From a bacterium (GTDB lineage: Bacteria > Desulfobacterota > Desulfocorpusculales > Desulfocorpusculum): 64,000 nucleotides of DNA. The notes beneath the pieces were generated by a model. That model worked only from the letters and a program-made list of their open reading frames with translations. It had not been told where the DNA came from and searched no databases. Below, piece by piece: positions 1-10,533 of the stretch (position 1 is the first letter of the stretch; every line of letters starts with the position of its first letter). Position numbers and translations under genes: made by a program. The stretch lies in NCBI GenBank assembly GCA_037481695.1, contig JBBFLE010000001.1:254989-318988 (forward strand). The letters are read 5' to 3'.

Positions 1-521
1 CCCGGGGGAGTCAAGTCCTCATGGTAATCATGGGCAAACCATCCCCCTGAACAACTCCAGCCGTGGATATTGCAAGAAACCAGGTACTGCTCGGAAATAT
101 CCTCCAGCAGATCCATTCGGATCTTGAGCAGGCTCTCTAGCACCCCCACGGTGGCAAATGCCCAACAGGAGCCGCAATTTGCCTGGTTTTTCACAGGTGG
201 CAATGCTGCGTGCTCCCGCCAGTCAAACCGGCTTGGGAGAGAGAGCTTGGGCATGGGGCCTGAAAACCTGGCCTTTTCTTTCCAGTTCGCTGGCTCCACA
301 AGCCCACAGAGCTGCTCCAGGGGATAGTCCATGGCAGGATTGTATCCCACCAGGAAATTAAATCCCTTCTCGGAAACCTCTTCCTGGAGCCATTGAAGTT
401 TGGCTTTCACATCCAGACTCTCGGCCTGAGCCTGGGCCCCAAACCCCTGTCCCGAAAAAGTGAAAAACAATCCCAGCAACAAAAGTCTTGTGCCCGCACT
501 CATGAAATTTCGCCACAACAT
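1..521 (-). CDS. Secreted papain-family (C1) cysteine protease, 5' part only
   Basis: The reading frame runs off the left edge; 173 codons are visible. Residues 1-33 form a Sec signal peptide (Arg4, then a Leu/Phe-rich core, likely cut after AQA). A short pro-region follows, with a VGYNPAMDYPLEQLCGL stretch typical of bacterial and archaeal C1A proteases. The mature domain opens SRFDWRE and carries the active-site signature QANCGSCWAF, giving oxyanion Gln113 and nucleophile Cys119; Cys116 would form the conserved disulfide with the later CSGGW segment. The catalytic His and Asn lie outside the window. The ATG at 521 is preferred to the one at 503 because GGGGAG sits 7 nt upstream and it adds the positively charged N-terminus. 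It should act in the periplasm or outside the cell. The family assignment is firm; the substrate is unknown. Confidence 0.9.
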   Translation of the reverse strand, partial: MLWRNFMSAGTRLLLLGLFFTFSGQGFGAQAQAESLDVKAKLQWLQEEVSEKGFNFLVGYNPAMDYPLEQLCGLVEPANWKEKARFSGPMPKLSLPSRFDWREHAALPPVKNQANCGSCWAFATVGVLESLLKIRMDLLEDISEQYLVSCNIHGWSCSGGWFAHDYHEDLTPP

Positions 522-928
522 CTTCCGGCTCCCCACTCTTGTTACTGTTTGGTAATGCAATGTTACCTTTTGGAATCCAAGGCAAACCTCCTCGCAACCC
601 GAAGTCCCCAGCAACATCAACGCATCACTGTGCTGGCCCCAGGCTCAGCTGCCCTGTATTAAAGGCTCAAAGCAAGGAGCATGCCTCCATGGTCCGGATG
701 GGAGTCAGAGGTCCCAGATCACTGAGTTGTTCACATCTGGGATCATTCTTGAGGACAGGTACTCACAGAGGCTGTTCCTTGGGGATCCTTCAGCATCAAG
801 AGATTTTTTGAGCCTGGAATCATGGCTTGAGCCCAAGACAGGAATCGAGGCCTTTGGGCTCCAGAGGAGTCCTTGCAGGCACAGGGCCTGATGCCCTATG
901 ATGGGTTCATTTCTTGAGGAGGGTTCTC
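522..928. other. Divergent intergenic region with stem-loop
   Basis: About 400 bases separate the protease (minus) from the DUF6125 gene (plus). I see no credible gene. It contains an 8-bp perfect inverted repeat, TCCCAGAT at 712-719 and ATCTGGGA at 735-742, with a 15-nt loop and no U-run, so it is not an obvious terminator. Close to the protease start is a smaller dyad, GGTAA (551-555) and TTACC (563-567), that could be an operator. No convincing -35/-10 pair was found by eye. Confidence 0.4.
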
Positions 929-1444
929 ATGCGCAGGAATCCCTTGGATGGAATGACTCGGGAGGAGCTTAGGAGCTATCTGGACTTCCTTCTTTGGCAT
1001 TACAGGGTGGTAGATGCCTTCTGGTTCCTGTACGTGGAGGAAAAATACGGCAGAGCAGAGGCCGAGTCCTTGAATGAGCGGGTCTGGGCCAGGGTGGCTG
1101 GGATGGCAGCTAGAAAGCTCAAGGAGCTCTTTGACATTCCTGGGAATGCTCTGGAGAGATTCGTTAATGCTTTGGAGCTTTTCCCATGGTGCATCCTGAT
1201 CGGTTACCAGATCAGCACATCCCCAGATCAGGTGGAACTGACTGTGCCTTCCTGTGCCAGTCAGGAGGCCCGAATTCGCAGGGGTCTCGGAGAATACAAT
1301 TGCAAGGAGATGCACAGGGGGGAGTTTGTGCAATTTGCAAAGGAAATTGATCCACGGATTCAGGTGGAATGTGTCTTCGCCCCACCAGATTCTCACCCTG
1401 CAGATATGTTTTGTAAGTGGAGATTTTACTTGATGGCAGAATAG
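929..1444 (+). CDS. DUF6125 family protein
   Basis: A 171-residue soluble protein of unknown function. The C-terminal half carries the family pattern: a Cys followed by ARxRRGLGEYNC, then FAKEIDPRIQVEC, then PPDSHP and FCKWRF, that is, a set of conserved cysteines around an IDPRI core. The N-terminal half (LLWHYRVVDAFWFLYVEEKYG) is helical and aromatic-rich. Some relatives are annotated as related to L-2-amino-thiazoline-4-carboxylate hydrolase, but I would not assign that activity. An upstream in-frame TTG at 914 exists. The ATG at 929 is chosen because AGGAGG lies 7 nt before it. The gene stands alone on the plus strand, facing the minus-strand FmdB gene. Confidence 0.75.
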   Translation: MRRNPLDGMTREELRSYLDFLLWHYRVVDAFWFLYVEEKYGRAEAESLNERVWARVAGMAARKLKELFDIPGNALERFVNALELFPWCILIGYQISTSPDQVELTVPSCASQEARIRRGLGEYNCKEMHRGEFVQFAKEIDPRIQVECVFAPPDSHPADMFCKWRFYLMAE

Positions 1445-1575
1445 AGCTCCTGGGCTGGGAAAGCTCCCCCGTACCTGACATGATCCCATAATAGCTCCCG
1501 TACGGGGTGCCGGATGGGTATTCACAGCAAATCTATGGTCCTGTCTTAAGAAAGGGCAGTGGCTTTTCTTGAGGT

Positions 1576-1911
1576 TCACACATCGTAACCGGCCTTCTTA
1601 TAGTTCTCCATGGCCCTTTCCTTGAGGTGGGCTTTCTCAGGCTTTTCACTGACTTTGTCGGCCAGCTCTGCCGCATGACTCCACATCCCTTTCCTTTCAT
1701 AGTCAGCTATTTGACGTTCTACTCGGTCTTTGCCAGCTGCAGTGCCAGGGATGGAAACCCTAAACACAGAAAATTTTCTTCTCACAGGCCCCCCGCAGTT
1801 GGGACATCGGCTCAGGGGTTCCTCTTTGAGAGACTGGACGAGTTCGAAAGACCTACAGCAAAGGCTGCACCCTTTGGCGGGCTCCAGGGCTTCGTACTCG
1901 AAAATGGGCAT
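1576..1911 (-). CDS. FmdB-family zinc-ribbon protein
   Basis: A 111-residue protein with the FmdB/CxxC_CXXC_SSSS N-terminus: MPIFEYEAL, then GCSLC and RCPNCGGP, which give two Cys pairs for one zinc ribbon in residues 1-45. The tail is charged and helical and looks like tetratricopeptide-type helices (MWSHAAELADK). The family was named after a putative regulator of formamidase; its function in this group is unknown. AGGAGG 8 nt before the ATG sets the start. It is the last gene of a short minus-strand run after the HEAT-repeat gene and a possible small ORF. A paralogue of almost the same length lies at 34451-34789. Confidence 0.8.
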   Translation of the reverse strand: MPIFEYEALEPAKGCSLCCRSFELVQSLKEEPLSRCPNCGGPVRRKFSVFRVSIPGTAAGKDRVERQIADYERKGMWSHAAELADKVSEKPEKAHLKERAMENYKKAGYDV

Positions 1912-1929
1912 ATCTTGGACCTCCTACAA

Positions 1930-2073
1930 TCATCCCCATGCAAGAGTCTGCTGGCACACATGAAGCTTTGCCACTGGACAACAGATGGCCGCTGCTTCGG
2001 TTCTTGCAGTGGTTGGATCCGCCATTAAGATAAGAATGGTTCCCCGCTTCTGCAATTCAAGCCAGATCTCCAT
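1930..2073 (-). CDS. Possible 47-residue small protein
   Basis: The frame starts at ATG 2073, 10 nt after the stop of the HEAT-repeat gene, and ends 18 nt before the FmdB start, so it fills the gap between two same-strand genes almost exactly. The translation begins MEIWLELQKRGTILILMADP and contains three cysteines (a CC pair and a VCQQ). There is no clear ribosome-binding site, only a weak TGAG, so translation would depend on coupling to the upstream gene. I do not recognise the sequence. The positional fit is the main support; chance is a real alternative. Confidence 0.3.
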   Translation of the reverse strand: MEIWLELQKRGTILILMADPTTARTEAAAICCPVAKLHVCQQTLAWG

Positions 2074-2083
2074 TCTCAAAAAC

Positions 2084-3214
2084 TCATGGAGCCCGGGAAC
2101 GGACCCTCTGCAGAGCAGCCCAAAGCCTCCTTTCTCCCTGGGAGAGCCCGGCCATGCCCTGTTCCACCATCCAGCACAGGGTGTCTTTCATCACCTCTAT
2201 GGAATCAAGAGCCTCTCCCTTCCAGATCCTCTCATCTTCTGTTTCCTCGGGCAATTGAAGGGCCTCCATCTCATGACGGTCCAGCTCGTCTAACACCTCA
2301 TGAATGTCTTCCCACTTGTGGGCTAGCCACTCCCTCACCCTTTGAAGCTGAAATTCTATGAGATCTTCCTCAATTTCGTCACACAGCGGTATACCCGTGG
2401 GGCTTCGGAACCTTTGGCCGCAATCTGGACAAAGGTTCTCCTTTGCCTTGGCCCAGCCTCTATTTCTCAGCTCCTCTAGGGAAACAGGTACAGCCCTCAT
2501 GTCCGGCCGGAACATATGGCGGTTTTCCCACATCATTATGAGCACATCAGGCCAGCAGCGGTGCACCTTCAGGCCTTGACGAGGTTGACGCCTGTAGCGC
2601 AGGCGCCAATCTTTGAAAGGTACGCTCCAAGGAAAGCGGCCTCCCAGCATTCCAGCTATGGTTTCCTCAAAAGCTGCCCGCTTCCAGTTCTCTGTCTGCA
2701 AGTACGCCCGATAGAGGAGTTCTTCATCCCCGGGCCGGGCCATTTCTGCCAAGGCTCTCGCCACTGCGAAGTCCAGCTCTGGATCTTCCTCCAAAGCCTG
2801 CAATAGCAGCTGCCGAGCATCAGGTGTTTGGATTCCCGACAAGGCTGCATATAGAAAAATCCTTGTCCTAGGCTGAGGTCTCTCTTCCAGGAGCCTCTCT
2901 ATGGCCTCTATGGCAGGTTGTCCAATCTTGGCTAGAGCTTCGGCTGCGGCAACTGGAACCTCCAGACCTTGCGCTTCTTGGAGCAGCCTCAAGAGCATGG
3001 GAATCCCCTCTGGATCCCTAAGCTCTCCTAGCACTACCGTAGGCCATAGCAGCTGCTCTTCATTGGTTCCAATTGCCAGACGCTCTTGCAGGAAATCCAG
3101 AATAGGCTTTAGGGCTTCCCGGCCAAAAGCCAAGAGATCTTCCATGTCCCTTACCGGCACACCCCAGCTATTGGTGCTCATCAGCTCCAGGAGCTGTTCT
3201 TGAAAAAGACTCAT
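2084..3214 (-). CDS. HEAT-repeat protein with a CPDCG zinc-finger segment
   Basis: A 376-residue soluble protein. Residues about 30-200 form degenerate HEAT/armadillo helical repeats (LGELRDPEGIPMLLRLL, then AAEALAKIGQPAIEAIERLL, then ALAEMARPGDEELL), the pattern of lyase-type HEAT proteins. Around residue 262 a CPDCGQRF motif followed by a later PLC could bind a metal. The C-terminal part is acidic and helical. HEAT arrays mediate protein-protein contact; no enzymatic motif is visible. GGAGGAGG just upstream of the ATG supports the start. It heads a short minus-strand unit with the small ORF and FmdB. The specific role is unknown. Confidence 0.75.
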   Translation of the reverse strand: MSLFQEQLLELMSTNSWGVPVRDMEDLLAFGREALKPILDFLQERLAIGTNEEQLLWPTVVLGELRDPEGIPMLLRLLQEAQGLEVPVAAAEALAKIGQPAIEAIERLLEERPQPRTRIFLYAALSGIQTPDARQLLLQALEEDPELDFAVARALAEMARPGDEELLYRAYLQTENWKRAAFEETIAGMLGGRFPWSVPFKDWRLRYRRQPRQGLKVHRCWPDVLIMMWENRHMFRPDMRAVPVSLEELRNRGWAKAKENLCPDCGQRFRSPTGIPLCDEIEEDLIEFQLQRVREWLAHKWEDIHEVLDELDRHEMEALQLPEETEDERIWKGEALDSIEVMKDTLCWMVEQGMAGLSQGERRLWAALQRVRSRAP

Positions 3215-3267
3215 TTCCTCCTCCAGTTAAAAGATCAGCGCATTACCTTGTCTGGCCCAGGCCATGG

Positions 3268-3288
3268 CGCTCAGACCCCCCCTGAGCG
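3268..3288. other. Stem-loop between cyclase and HEAT genes
   Basis: CGCTCAG (3268-3274) and CTGAGCG (3282-3288) form a perfect 7-bp stem with a C-rich 7-nt loop. It lies downstream of the cyclase stop and upstream of the HEAT gene start, both on the minus strand. No U-run follows on either strand, so it is not a canonical intrinsic terminator. It could slow or protect transcript ends. Confidence 0.4.
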
Positions 3289-3336
3289 TGGGAAATGGCT
3301 GATCCCCCAGAAAACCTTCTTTCAAAGACTACCCCT

Positions 3337-4830
3337 TCAATGAACATCCAAGACCACCTCAAACACGTGCACCGAACGATTCAACCCTTTGAAGTGCACA
3401 TCCCCCATGTGATTCACGGGCATCCGCGAGCCCAAGAGCCTCCGTGTGTTTTCTGATATGAGGATCTGTCCCCCTCTTGCCATGGCACAAAGCCTGCTGG
3501 CCACATTTACTTCCTGACCTATGACAGTGTAGTCGAATCTCTTGGCAGAACCCACGTTGCCTACAAACACCTGGCCCGAGGAGATGCCCACACCCAAAGA
3601 CAGGTCTTGGACTACCGGATGTCTCTTCATCCAACTGCCCCTCATTTTCTGAAAGCTGCCCAGCATGGCCATGGCGGCTTTCACAGAAAGAATTCCTGGA
3701 TCCTGCACCGCCAGAGGAGCCCCAAAAAAGGCCATTACAGAATCTCCTATGAACTTGTCCAAGGTGCCCTGATGCTGGAAGATGATCTCGGTCATGCGCG
3801 TGAAACACTCATTTAGAAAGCTCCTTACCGTCTCTGGACCCATTTTGTCCACTGCAGCTGTGAACCCTCTTATGTCAGCAAAGAGTATGGTCATGTCCCT
3901 CATCTCGCCCAGGTTTGTCCAGCCCCTTGGGTCCTGGGTGAGAGCTTTGGCCACGTGAGGCGGAACATATCCTTCCAGAATGGCTTGCAGCCTTGCTCTT
4001 TCCCTGGAGGCCTTCAGAAGAGAGGCGTTGCGGATGGCCACAGCCGCGTGGTTGGCGTATAGCATCAATAGCCTCAGTTCGTGGTCTTGAAATTGCCTTC
4101 CCTCCTGGGTCAAGGTGGCGTTTAAAACCCCTAGAATCCGTCCACCCACCTGCAAAGGAACGGAAACTGCTGATACAATGGGCTTGTCCTTGGGCTTGAA
4201 GGCCCTGAACTCCCTAGCCTCCACAGGTCCTTGCAACAACCTGGGCTTTCCATATTGGGCCACCCATCCTGCAACCCCATCTCCCAGCCGCACCTCGGCC
4301 CCCTTTATCATCTCCAAATCCACCCCATAGGCTGCTGCTGTTCTTAGGACTGTTCTGCTCTTGTCCAGAAGCATGACAGAGGAACGATCAGCATCCAAGG
4401 TCCTTACTGCTTCCCTAGCTATGATCCTCAGAAGAGAAGAGAGTTCCATTCTGGAGTTTATGGATGCCGTTACCTTCAGCAGGCTTCTGACAGCCTCCAA
4501 ATCAGTGGCCATGCCCTTCAATCTTCTTCTTTGTCTCTCAACCCTGTATTCCAACGCTCCCAAAGCCTGATGGGCCTTTCTGAGATAAAGCCCCAGGGCC
4601 ACCAGGAGCAAAGCTATGCCTGCGGCATAGAAACTGGTCCCCATGTCTTGGGAGATGGGCAGCAGTTCCAAGCCCAAGGTCCTGCCTACGGGTGTAAGCA
4701 GAACACCCAGAACGACCCAACCCACGGTGACTCCCACCAGAGTCCAAAGCTTCCAGCGTGCCGGAGCCTGGGGATAGGGCTCTTCTCCAGTTATCTCCGA
4801 AGTCTTCAAGAATTCCTGGCTAAAGTTCAT
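3337..4830 (-). CDS. Membrane-anchored GAF-domain adenylate cyclase (class III)
   Basis: A 497-residue signalling enzyme predicted to make cAMP. Two hydrophobic segments (about 27-46 and 66-83) anchor it. A coiled stretch leads to a GAF domain at about 115-270 (DADRSSVMLL; VSAVSVPLQVGGRILGVLNA), followed by the class III catalytic domain at about 305-490. Metal-binding aspartates are Asp319 in ILFADIRGF and Asp363 in KFIGDSVMAFFG. Lys359 of that motif and the VIGQEVNVASR segment, with its transition-state Asn and Arg, point to ATP rather than GTP. The start overlaps the end of the histidine-phosphatase gene by 4 nt (ATGA), so it is the last gene of the nfn-led minus-strand run. The GAF ligand is unknown. 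Confidence 0.88.
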   Translation of the reverse strand: MNFSQEFLKTSEITGEEPYPQAPARWKLWTLVGVTVGWVVLGVLLTPVGRTLGLELLPISQDMGTSFYAAGIALLLVALGLYLRKAHQALGALEYRVERQRRRLKGMATDLEAVRSLLKVTASINSRMELSSLLRIIAREAVRTLDADRSSVMLLDKSRTVLRTAAAYGVDLEMIKGAEVRLGDGVAGWVAQYGKPRLLQGPVEAREFRAFKPKDKPIVSAVSVPLQVGGRILGVLNATLTQEGRQFQDHELRLLMLYANHAAVAIRNASLLKASRERARLQAILEGYVPPHVAKALTQDPRGWTNLGEMRDMTILFADIRGFTAAVDKMGPETVRSFLNECFTRMTEIIFQHQGTLDKFIGDSVMAFFGAPLAVQDPGILSVKAAMAMLGSFQKMRGSWMKRHPVVQDLSLGVGISSGQVFVGNVGSAKRFDYTVIGQEVNVASRLCAMARGGQILISENTRRLLGSRMPVNHMGDVHFKGLNRSVHVFEVVLDVH

Positions 4831-5483
4831 GAGAGCCCCCCAATGGAACTCCTCAAACGCGGAGGCAGATGAGAGCGATCATCCACTTTTTCTACTCTGA
4901 GTTGGCCGGACTCATAGCTCAGGCGGTTTAAGGATCCGTTGGTCTGCCCTATCTCCCTGAAGCGGTTCAAGGGTATTTTTAGCACATGGCACAAGACAGC
5001 CAGTATCACGAAGTTGTGAGTGCAAAGCAGAATCTTTTCTCCGGGCTGGTGAGCCCTTGCAATGCTCATGACCGCCGCAAGCGCCCTGCTTTGGACCTCC
5101 TGAAGCGTCTCCCCGCCGGGCATCCTGAGTTCTGAGGGCTCTTTTTTCCAGGCATCCAAGAACTCTGGATATAAAGCAGCCCAGTTCTCTGCTTTCATGC
5201 CCTCGAACTCGCCCAGGTCCATTTCCACCAGATCAGGTTCTATGTAAACAGGTACCCCCGGATGATGCAACCCAATTATCAGGACGGTTTCTAGCGCTCT
5301 TGTGAGGGGGCTGGAGTAAAAGGCAGAAAAACGTTCCTTACGCAGCGCCAAACCCAGGGCTTCTGCTTGGGCGATTCCCCATTGATTCAGCGGGATATCA
5401 GATCGCCCCTGGAACCTGCCATGCTTGTTCCAATCGGTCTGCCCATGACGCACCAGAAGGATCCTCACAGGGATGGGATCCAT
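4827..5483 (-). CDS. Histidine phosphatase (phosphoglycerate mutase-like, GpmB/CobC type)
   Basis: A 218-residue branch-1 histidine phosphatase. The phosphorylated-His motif is LVRHGQTDWN near the N-terminus; the second half of the active site is FYSSPLTRALET, and LLCTHNFVI carries the second catalytic His. GGETLQEVQSR, with the conserved Glu, is also present. Members dephosphorylate small phosphate esters; sequence alone cannot separate alpha-ribazole phosphatase, phosphoserine phosphatase and general phosphatase roles. No cobalamin genes are nearby, which argues mildly against CobC. It sits between the deacetylase-fold gene (18 nt away) and the cyclase gene (4-nt overlap). Confidence 0.85.
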   Translation of the reverse strand: MDPIPVRILLVRHGQTDWNKHGRFQGRSDIPLNQWGIAQAEALGLALRKERFSAFYSSPLTRALETVLIIGLHHPGVPVYIEPDLVEMDLGEFEGMKAENWAALYPEFLDAWKKEPSELRMPGGETLQEVQSRALAAVMSIARAHQPGEKILLCTHNFVILAVLCHVLKIPLNRFREIGQTNGSLNRLSYESGQLRVEKVDDRSHLPPRLRSSIGGLS

Positions 5484-5501
5484 TTTCCGCGCGCCCCTTA
5501 A

Positions 5502-6626
5502 TCACAGACCGTGTACCGGGAATATGCTCCGGCGTATTCGGTGAATTGTGGTCTCCAGAAACTCTTCTGCCACTTCCCTCCTGGCAGCAGGCCAGAGGTA
5601 TTCATCCATGAGGGACTCTCGAGAATAACCCAGTTCCCTCAGGGGGGCCCTCAAGGCTTCGGGAATCTCTTGGGGAAGCTCTTGCCCTGTCATGACAGCC
5701 CATGCCAATGTCCATGCCCTTGCCACGTTGGTCATCTCGTAACCGCCTCCACCCAGGGCGACCCATCTGGGAAAGTTTTCCTTCATCTTTTCCAAAACTC
5801 GCACAAAGCCCTGTGTGGTCAAATCCAGTGCTGCCAGGGGGTCTCCATGAAAAGTGTCCACGCCCAATTGGGTGACCACAATATCGGGTTTGTATGCCTG
5901 GATCAGAGGAAGCACCACCTCATCAAAGGCTCGAAGGTACAGCCAGTCATCGGTTCCTGGCCAGAGGGGTATGTTCACCGAGTAACCAGCCCCCGCACCT
6001 CTTCCCATCTCCTCCACTGCCCCTGTTCCCGGAAACAGGGTTCTTCCATCCTGATGCAGCGAGATGGTAAGCACCCTGTCGGTGTCGTAAAAGGCCCATT
6101 GGACCCCGTCGCCGTGGTGCACATCTACATCCAAGTACACGACCTTAAGACCCCTGTCCAGAAGCTCAAGAATGAGCAGCACAGGGTCATTCACATAACA
6201 GAACCCTGAGGCCCTGTTGGGCCTGGCGTGGTGAAGCCCGCCTCCTATGTTGAAGGCAACCCTTGCCTTTCCTTCGGCCACCAGAAGCCCCGCCTCAATG
6301 GAAGCCCCCACAATGAGACAGGACCAGTCATACATTCCCTTGAACACGGGATTGTCTCCAGGGCCTATCCCGAACTGCTCCAGACCAGGGAAGGCCACAC
6401 CACTGTTGGCCGCCTGCAAAGCATCCAGATATGCCGGTGTATGAAACCTTTGCAAGACCTCTTTTCCCACTGGGCGTGGTTTCACCCTGATGACCTCGGG
6501 GTGATCCAATAGCCCGTAAGCCTGGATCAGATTCAAAGTCAAACCCAAACGCTCTATGCGCAGAGGATGGCATGGTCCGTAGTCGTAACCCATCATCTCT
6601 TCACTGAAAATAAAGGCTATACTCAT
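5502..6626 (-). CDS. Histone-deacetylase-fold protein (AcuC-like)
   Basis: A 374-residue class I HDAC-like hydrolase, probably a protein or small-molecule deacetylase. The family landmarks are present: YDYGPCHPLR at the N-terminus, the general-base pair in GGGLHHARP, zinc ligands Asp and His in LDVDVHHGDG and Asp in QLGVDTFHGD, and the catalytic Tyr in GGGGYE. Bacterial AcuC acts on acetyl-lysine of acetyl-CoA synthetase, but no acs gene is nearby. The frame extends upstream to a GTG at 6689 overlapping nfnB. The ATG at 6626 is chosen because relatives begin at MSIAFIFSEE and GGGAGG precedes it. It lies in the nfnA-nfnB-led operon. Confidence 0.85.
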   Translation of the reverse strand: MSIAFIFSEEMMGYDYGPCHPLRIERLGLTLNLIQAYGLLDHPEVIRVKPRPVGKEVLQRFHTPAYLDALQAANSGVAFPGLEQFGIGPGDNPVFKGMYDWSCLIVGASIEAGLLVAEGKARVAFNIGGGLHHARPNRASGFCYVNDPVLLILELLDRGLKVVYLDVDVHHGDGVQWAFYDTDRVLTISLHQDGRTLFPGTGAVEEMGRGAGAGYSVNIPLWPGTDDWLYLRAFDEVVLPLIQAYKPDIVVTQLGVDTFHGDPLAALDLTTQGFVRVLEKMKENFPRWVALGGGGYEMTNVARAWTLAWAVMTGQELPQEIPEALRAPLRELGYSRESLMDEYLWPAARREVAEEFLETTIHRIRRSIFPVHGL

Positions 6627-6685
6627 CCGGGTTTGCCCTCCCAAGCTGCCAGCTTCCCAAGCTCGGCCCTCAAGCCCCCACAGCT

Positions 6686-8955
<2,270 letters not shown>

Positions 8956-9091
8956 CGCTTCCGCCCTCCTTCCCTGCAATTGTGGCCCTCACATATGAGA
9001 CAAGTTCAAGAATTCACTGGAACAGGGGCATTATGCAGCCCCAAGCCGACTTCTGTGTATTTCGGCAAAGAATCCTGGCTAAATCGCGCCC

Positions 9092-9120
9092 ATGATAGTC
9101 TGAGACCCCTGGTTTGTCCA
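9092..9120 (-). promoter_or_regulatory. Sigma-70-like promoter for the nfnA-led operon
   Basis: Read on the minus strand, TGGACA (9120-9115) and TATCAT (9097-9092) are separated by exactly 17 nt. Each differs from consensus at one base. It lies about 135 nt upstream of the nfnA start, between that gene and the thioesterase gene. Confidence 0.6.
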
Positions 9121-9229
9121 GTCAGCTCAGGGCAGGCTCAGTCCTTTGTATACAGACTTAAACCTCTTCAGGATTCCGTGGCTTATGTCTCCTGGCCCTG
9201 GAAGTAGGGCTTTGCTTTAAGAGCCCCAT

Positions 9230-9706
9230 TCAGGTATCCTCCTGAAACACCCTGAGGGTCTGTGGCTCGTAAATGAGTAACTCGTCCACCCTTTTTGTCT
9301 CTTCTTGGCTCATGGGGAGGTACTTGCCTTTGGCTGATGCATAGAGTTCTCCAGCCTCATCCTTGACCTGCCCACTCACCAGGGCCATCCTGCGGCTTAC
9401 CCTCTCCGGCCAGGCCTCAATTAACATGGCCTTTCCAATGGGAAAGGGCTTCAGGTAACGCACCGTAAGTTCAGCTGTGACAAACATTCTTTTTATGGCC
9501 AGTGTAGGGGCCCACCCCATGGCCTCATCCAGGAGCGTGGAGATGACCCCCCCATGCACAACCCCAAGATAACCCTGGCGATGCACCTCTGGGACGTGTC
9601 TGACTCGTACTCTTCCTCTTTCGGCTGAGAAGATGACCTTGAAGCCCAGGGGATTGTCCTTTCCGCAAACATAACACCATTTGCTATAGGGAAGCGGTTT
9701 CTCCAT
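9230..9706 (-). CDS. PaaI-family hotdog thioesterase
   Basis: A 158-residue single hotdog-fold protein expected to hydrolyse acyl- or aryl-CoA thioesters in the cytoplasm. It shows the family landmarks CYVCGKDNPLGF at the N-terminus and VVHGGVISTLLDEAMG on the central helix, with the acidic catalytic residue in LLDEA, then TAELTVRYLKP. Of the two adjacent ATGs, the second (9706) has the better spacing from AAGGAGG. It is transcribed away from hisH and sits between two CoA-rich regions. The substrate cannot be read from the sequence. Confidence 0.8.
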   Translation of the reverse strand: MEKPLPYSKWCYVCGKDNPLGFKVIFSAERGRVRVRHVPEVHRQGYLGVVHGGVISTLLDEAMGWAPTLAIKRMFVTAELTVRYLKPFPIGKAMLIEAWPERVSRRMALVSGQVKDEAGELYASAKGKYLPMSQEETKRVDELLIYEPQTLRVFQEDT

Positions 9707-9748
9707 CATTCCTCCTTACCATGCCGGACAAACTGACACATCATGACC

Positions 9749-9778
9749 TTGTGCAGAGGTTCCATGGAATTCTATGAT
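9749..9778 (+). promoter_or_regulatory. Possible promoter for hisH
   Basis: TTGTGC (9749-9754) and TATGAT (9773-9778) are 18 nt apart. The -10 is close to consensus and the -35 is weak. Transcription would begin near 9785, downstream of the ATG at 9743. This favours the TTG at 9812 as the hisH start. Confidence 0.35.
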
Positions 9779-9811
9779 AGGTTAAAGCTCAATGGAAAGG
9801 AGAAATGGGCT

Positions 9812-10450
9812 TTGATCGCCATAGTGGATTACGGCATGGGGAATCTGAGGTCTGTGTGGAAGGCCTTTGCATATCTGGGAGCACAGGCCAGGCTTACCAA
9901 TAGCCCCTTGGACATAAGGGAAGCCAGGAAAATCGTGTTGCCTGGTGTTGGAGCCTTCAGGGATTGTATGGCCAATCTGGACAGAATGGGATTGCTGGAA
10001 CCCATAATGAGAGCTATCAGAGAGGGAAAGCCATATCTTGGAATTTGTCTCGGGCTTCAGGTGTTGTTCGAGCAAAGCGAAGAATTCGGCAAGACCCCAG
10101 GCATGGGAATAATTCAAGGCCGGGTTGTAAGGTTTCCCCCTGACATGCCTGTTGAGGGACAGGGCCCCCGGCGATTCCTCACGGTGCCTCACATAGGCTG
10201 GAACAGCATCAGGCTGCTCAAGAATGCCCCTCATCTGGATGGAGTGCCCCAGAAGGCATACTTTTATTTCGTACACTCCTATTTCGGGGTGCCTGAGGAA
10301 ACCTCTGTTGTGGCAACTATCACTGATTACGGTGTTGAGTTCGTATCCAGCCTATGGAAGGACAACATCTTCGCATGCCAGTTCCATCCTGAAAAGAGCC
10401 AGGCACCAGGGCTTAGAATCCTGAGGAACTTCCTTGCTCTGCCTGATTGA
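9812..10450 (+). CDS. hisH: Imidazole glycerol phosphate synthase, glutaminase subunit
   Basis: A 212-residue class I glutamine amidotransferase that supplies ammonia to HisF in histidine biosynthesis. It begins IAIVDYGMGNLRS, has the nucleophile in GICLGLQVLFE, and the catalytic His/Glu pair in FACQFHPEKS; PHIGWN and the SYF segment near the C-terminus are typical. An in-frame ATG exists at 9743. The TTG at 9812 gives the usual family N-terminus, has AAGGAG 8 nt before it, and lies after the putative promoter. No hisF, hisA or other his gene is present nearby, so it is an isolated hisH. An amidotransferase partner outside histidine synthesis cannot be excluded. Confidence 0.85.
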   Translation: MIAIVDYGMGNLRSVWKAFAYLGAQARLTNSPLDIREARKIVLPGVGAFRDCMANLDRMGLLEPIMRAIREGKPYLGICLGLQVLFEQSEEFGKTPGMGIIQGRVVRFPPDMPVEGQGPRRFLTVPHIGWNSIRLLKNAPHLDGVPQKAYFYFVHSYFGVPEETSVVATITDYGVEFVSSLWKDNIFACQFHPEKSQAPGLRILRNFLALPD

Positions 10451-10533
10451 GCAAAAAAGGCATGCACCAGCTCTTTGCTGAGCCTCCCAGAGCTGCTTCA
10501 ACCCCACATCAACCCGCATCACACAAGAGAGGC

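Noticed and set aside
1497-1506. CCCGTACGGG palindrome as a terminator between the DUF6125 and FmdB genes
   Set aside because: It is a perfect 10-bp palindrome but has no loop and no adjacent U-run; it could be chance.
2085-2087. ATGA start overlapping the HEAT-gene stop for the small ORF
   Set aside because: The frame from this ATG hits TGA after three codons (five T, not six), so the small ORF can only begin at 2073.
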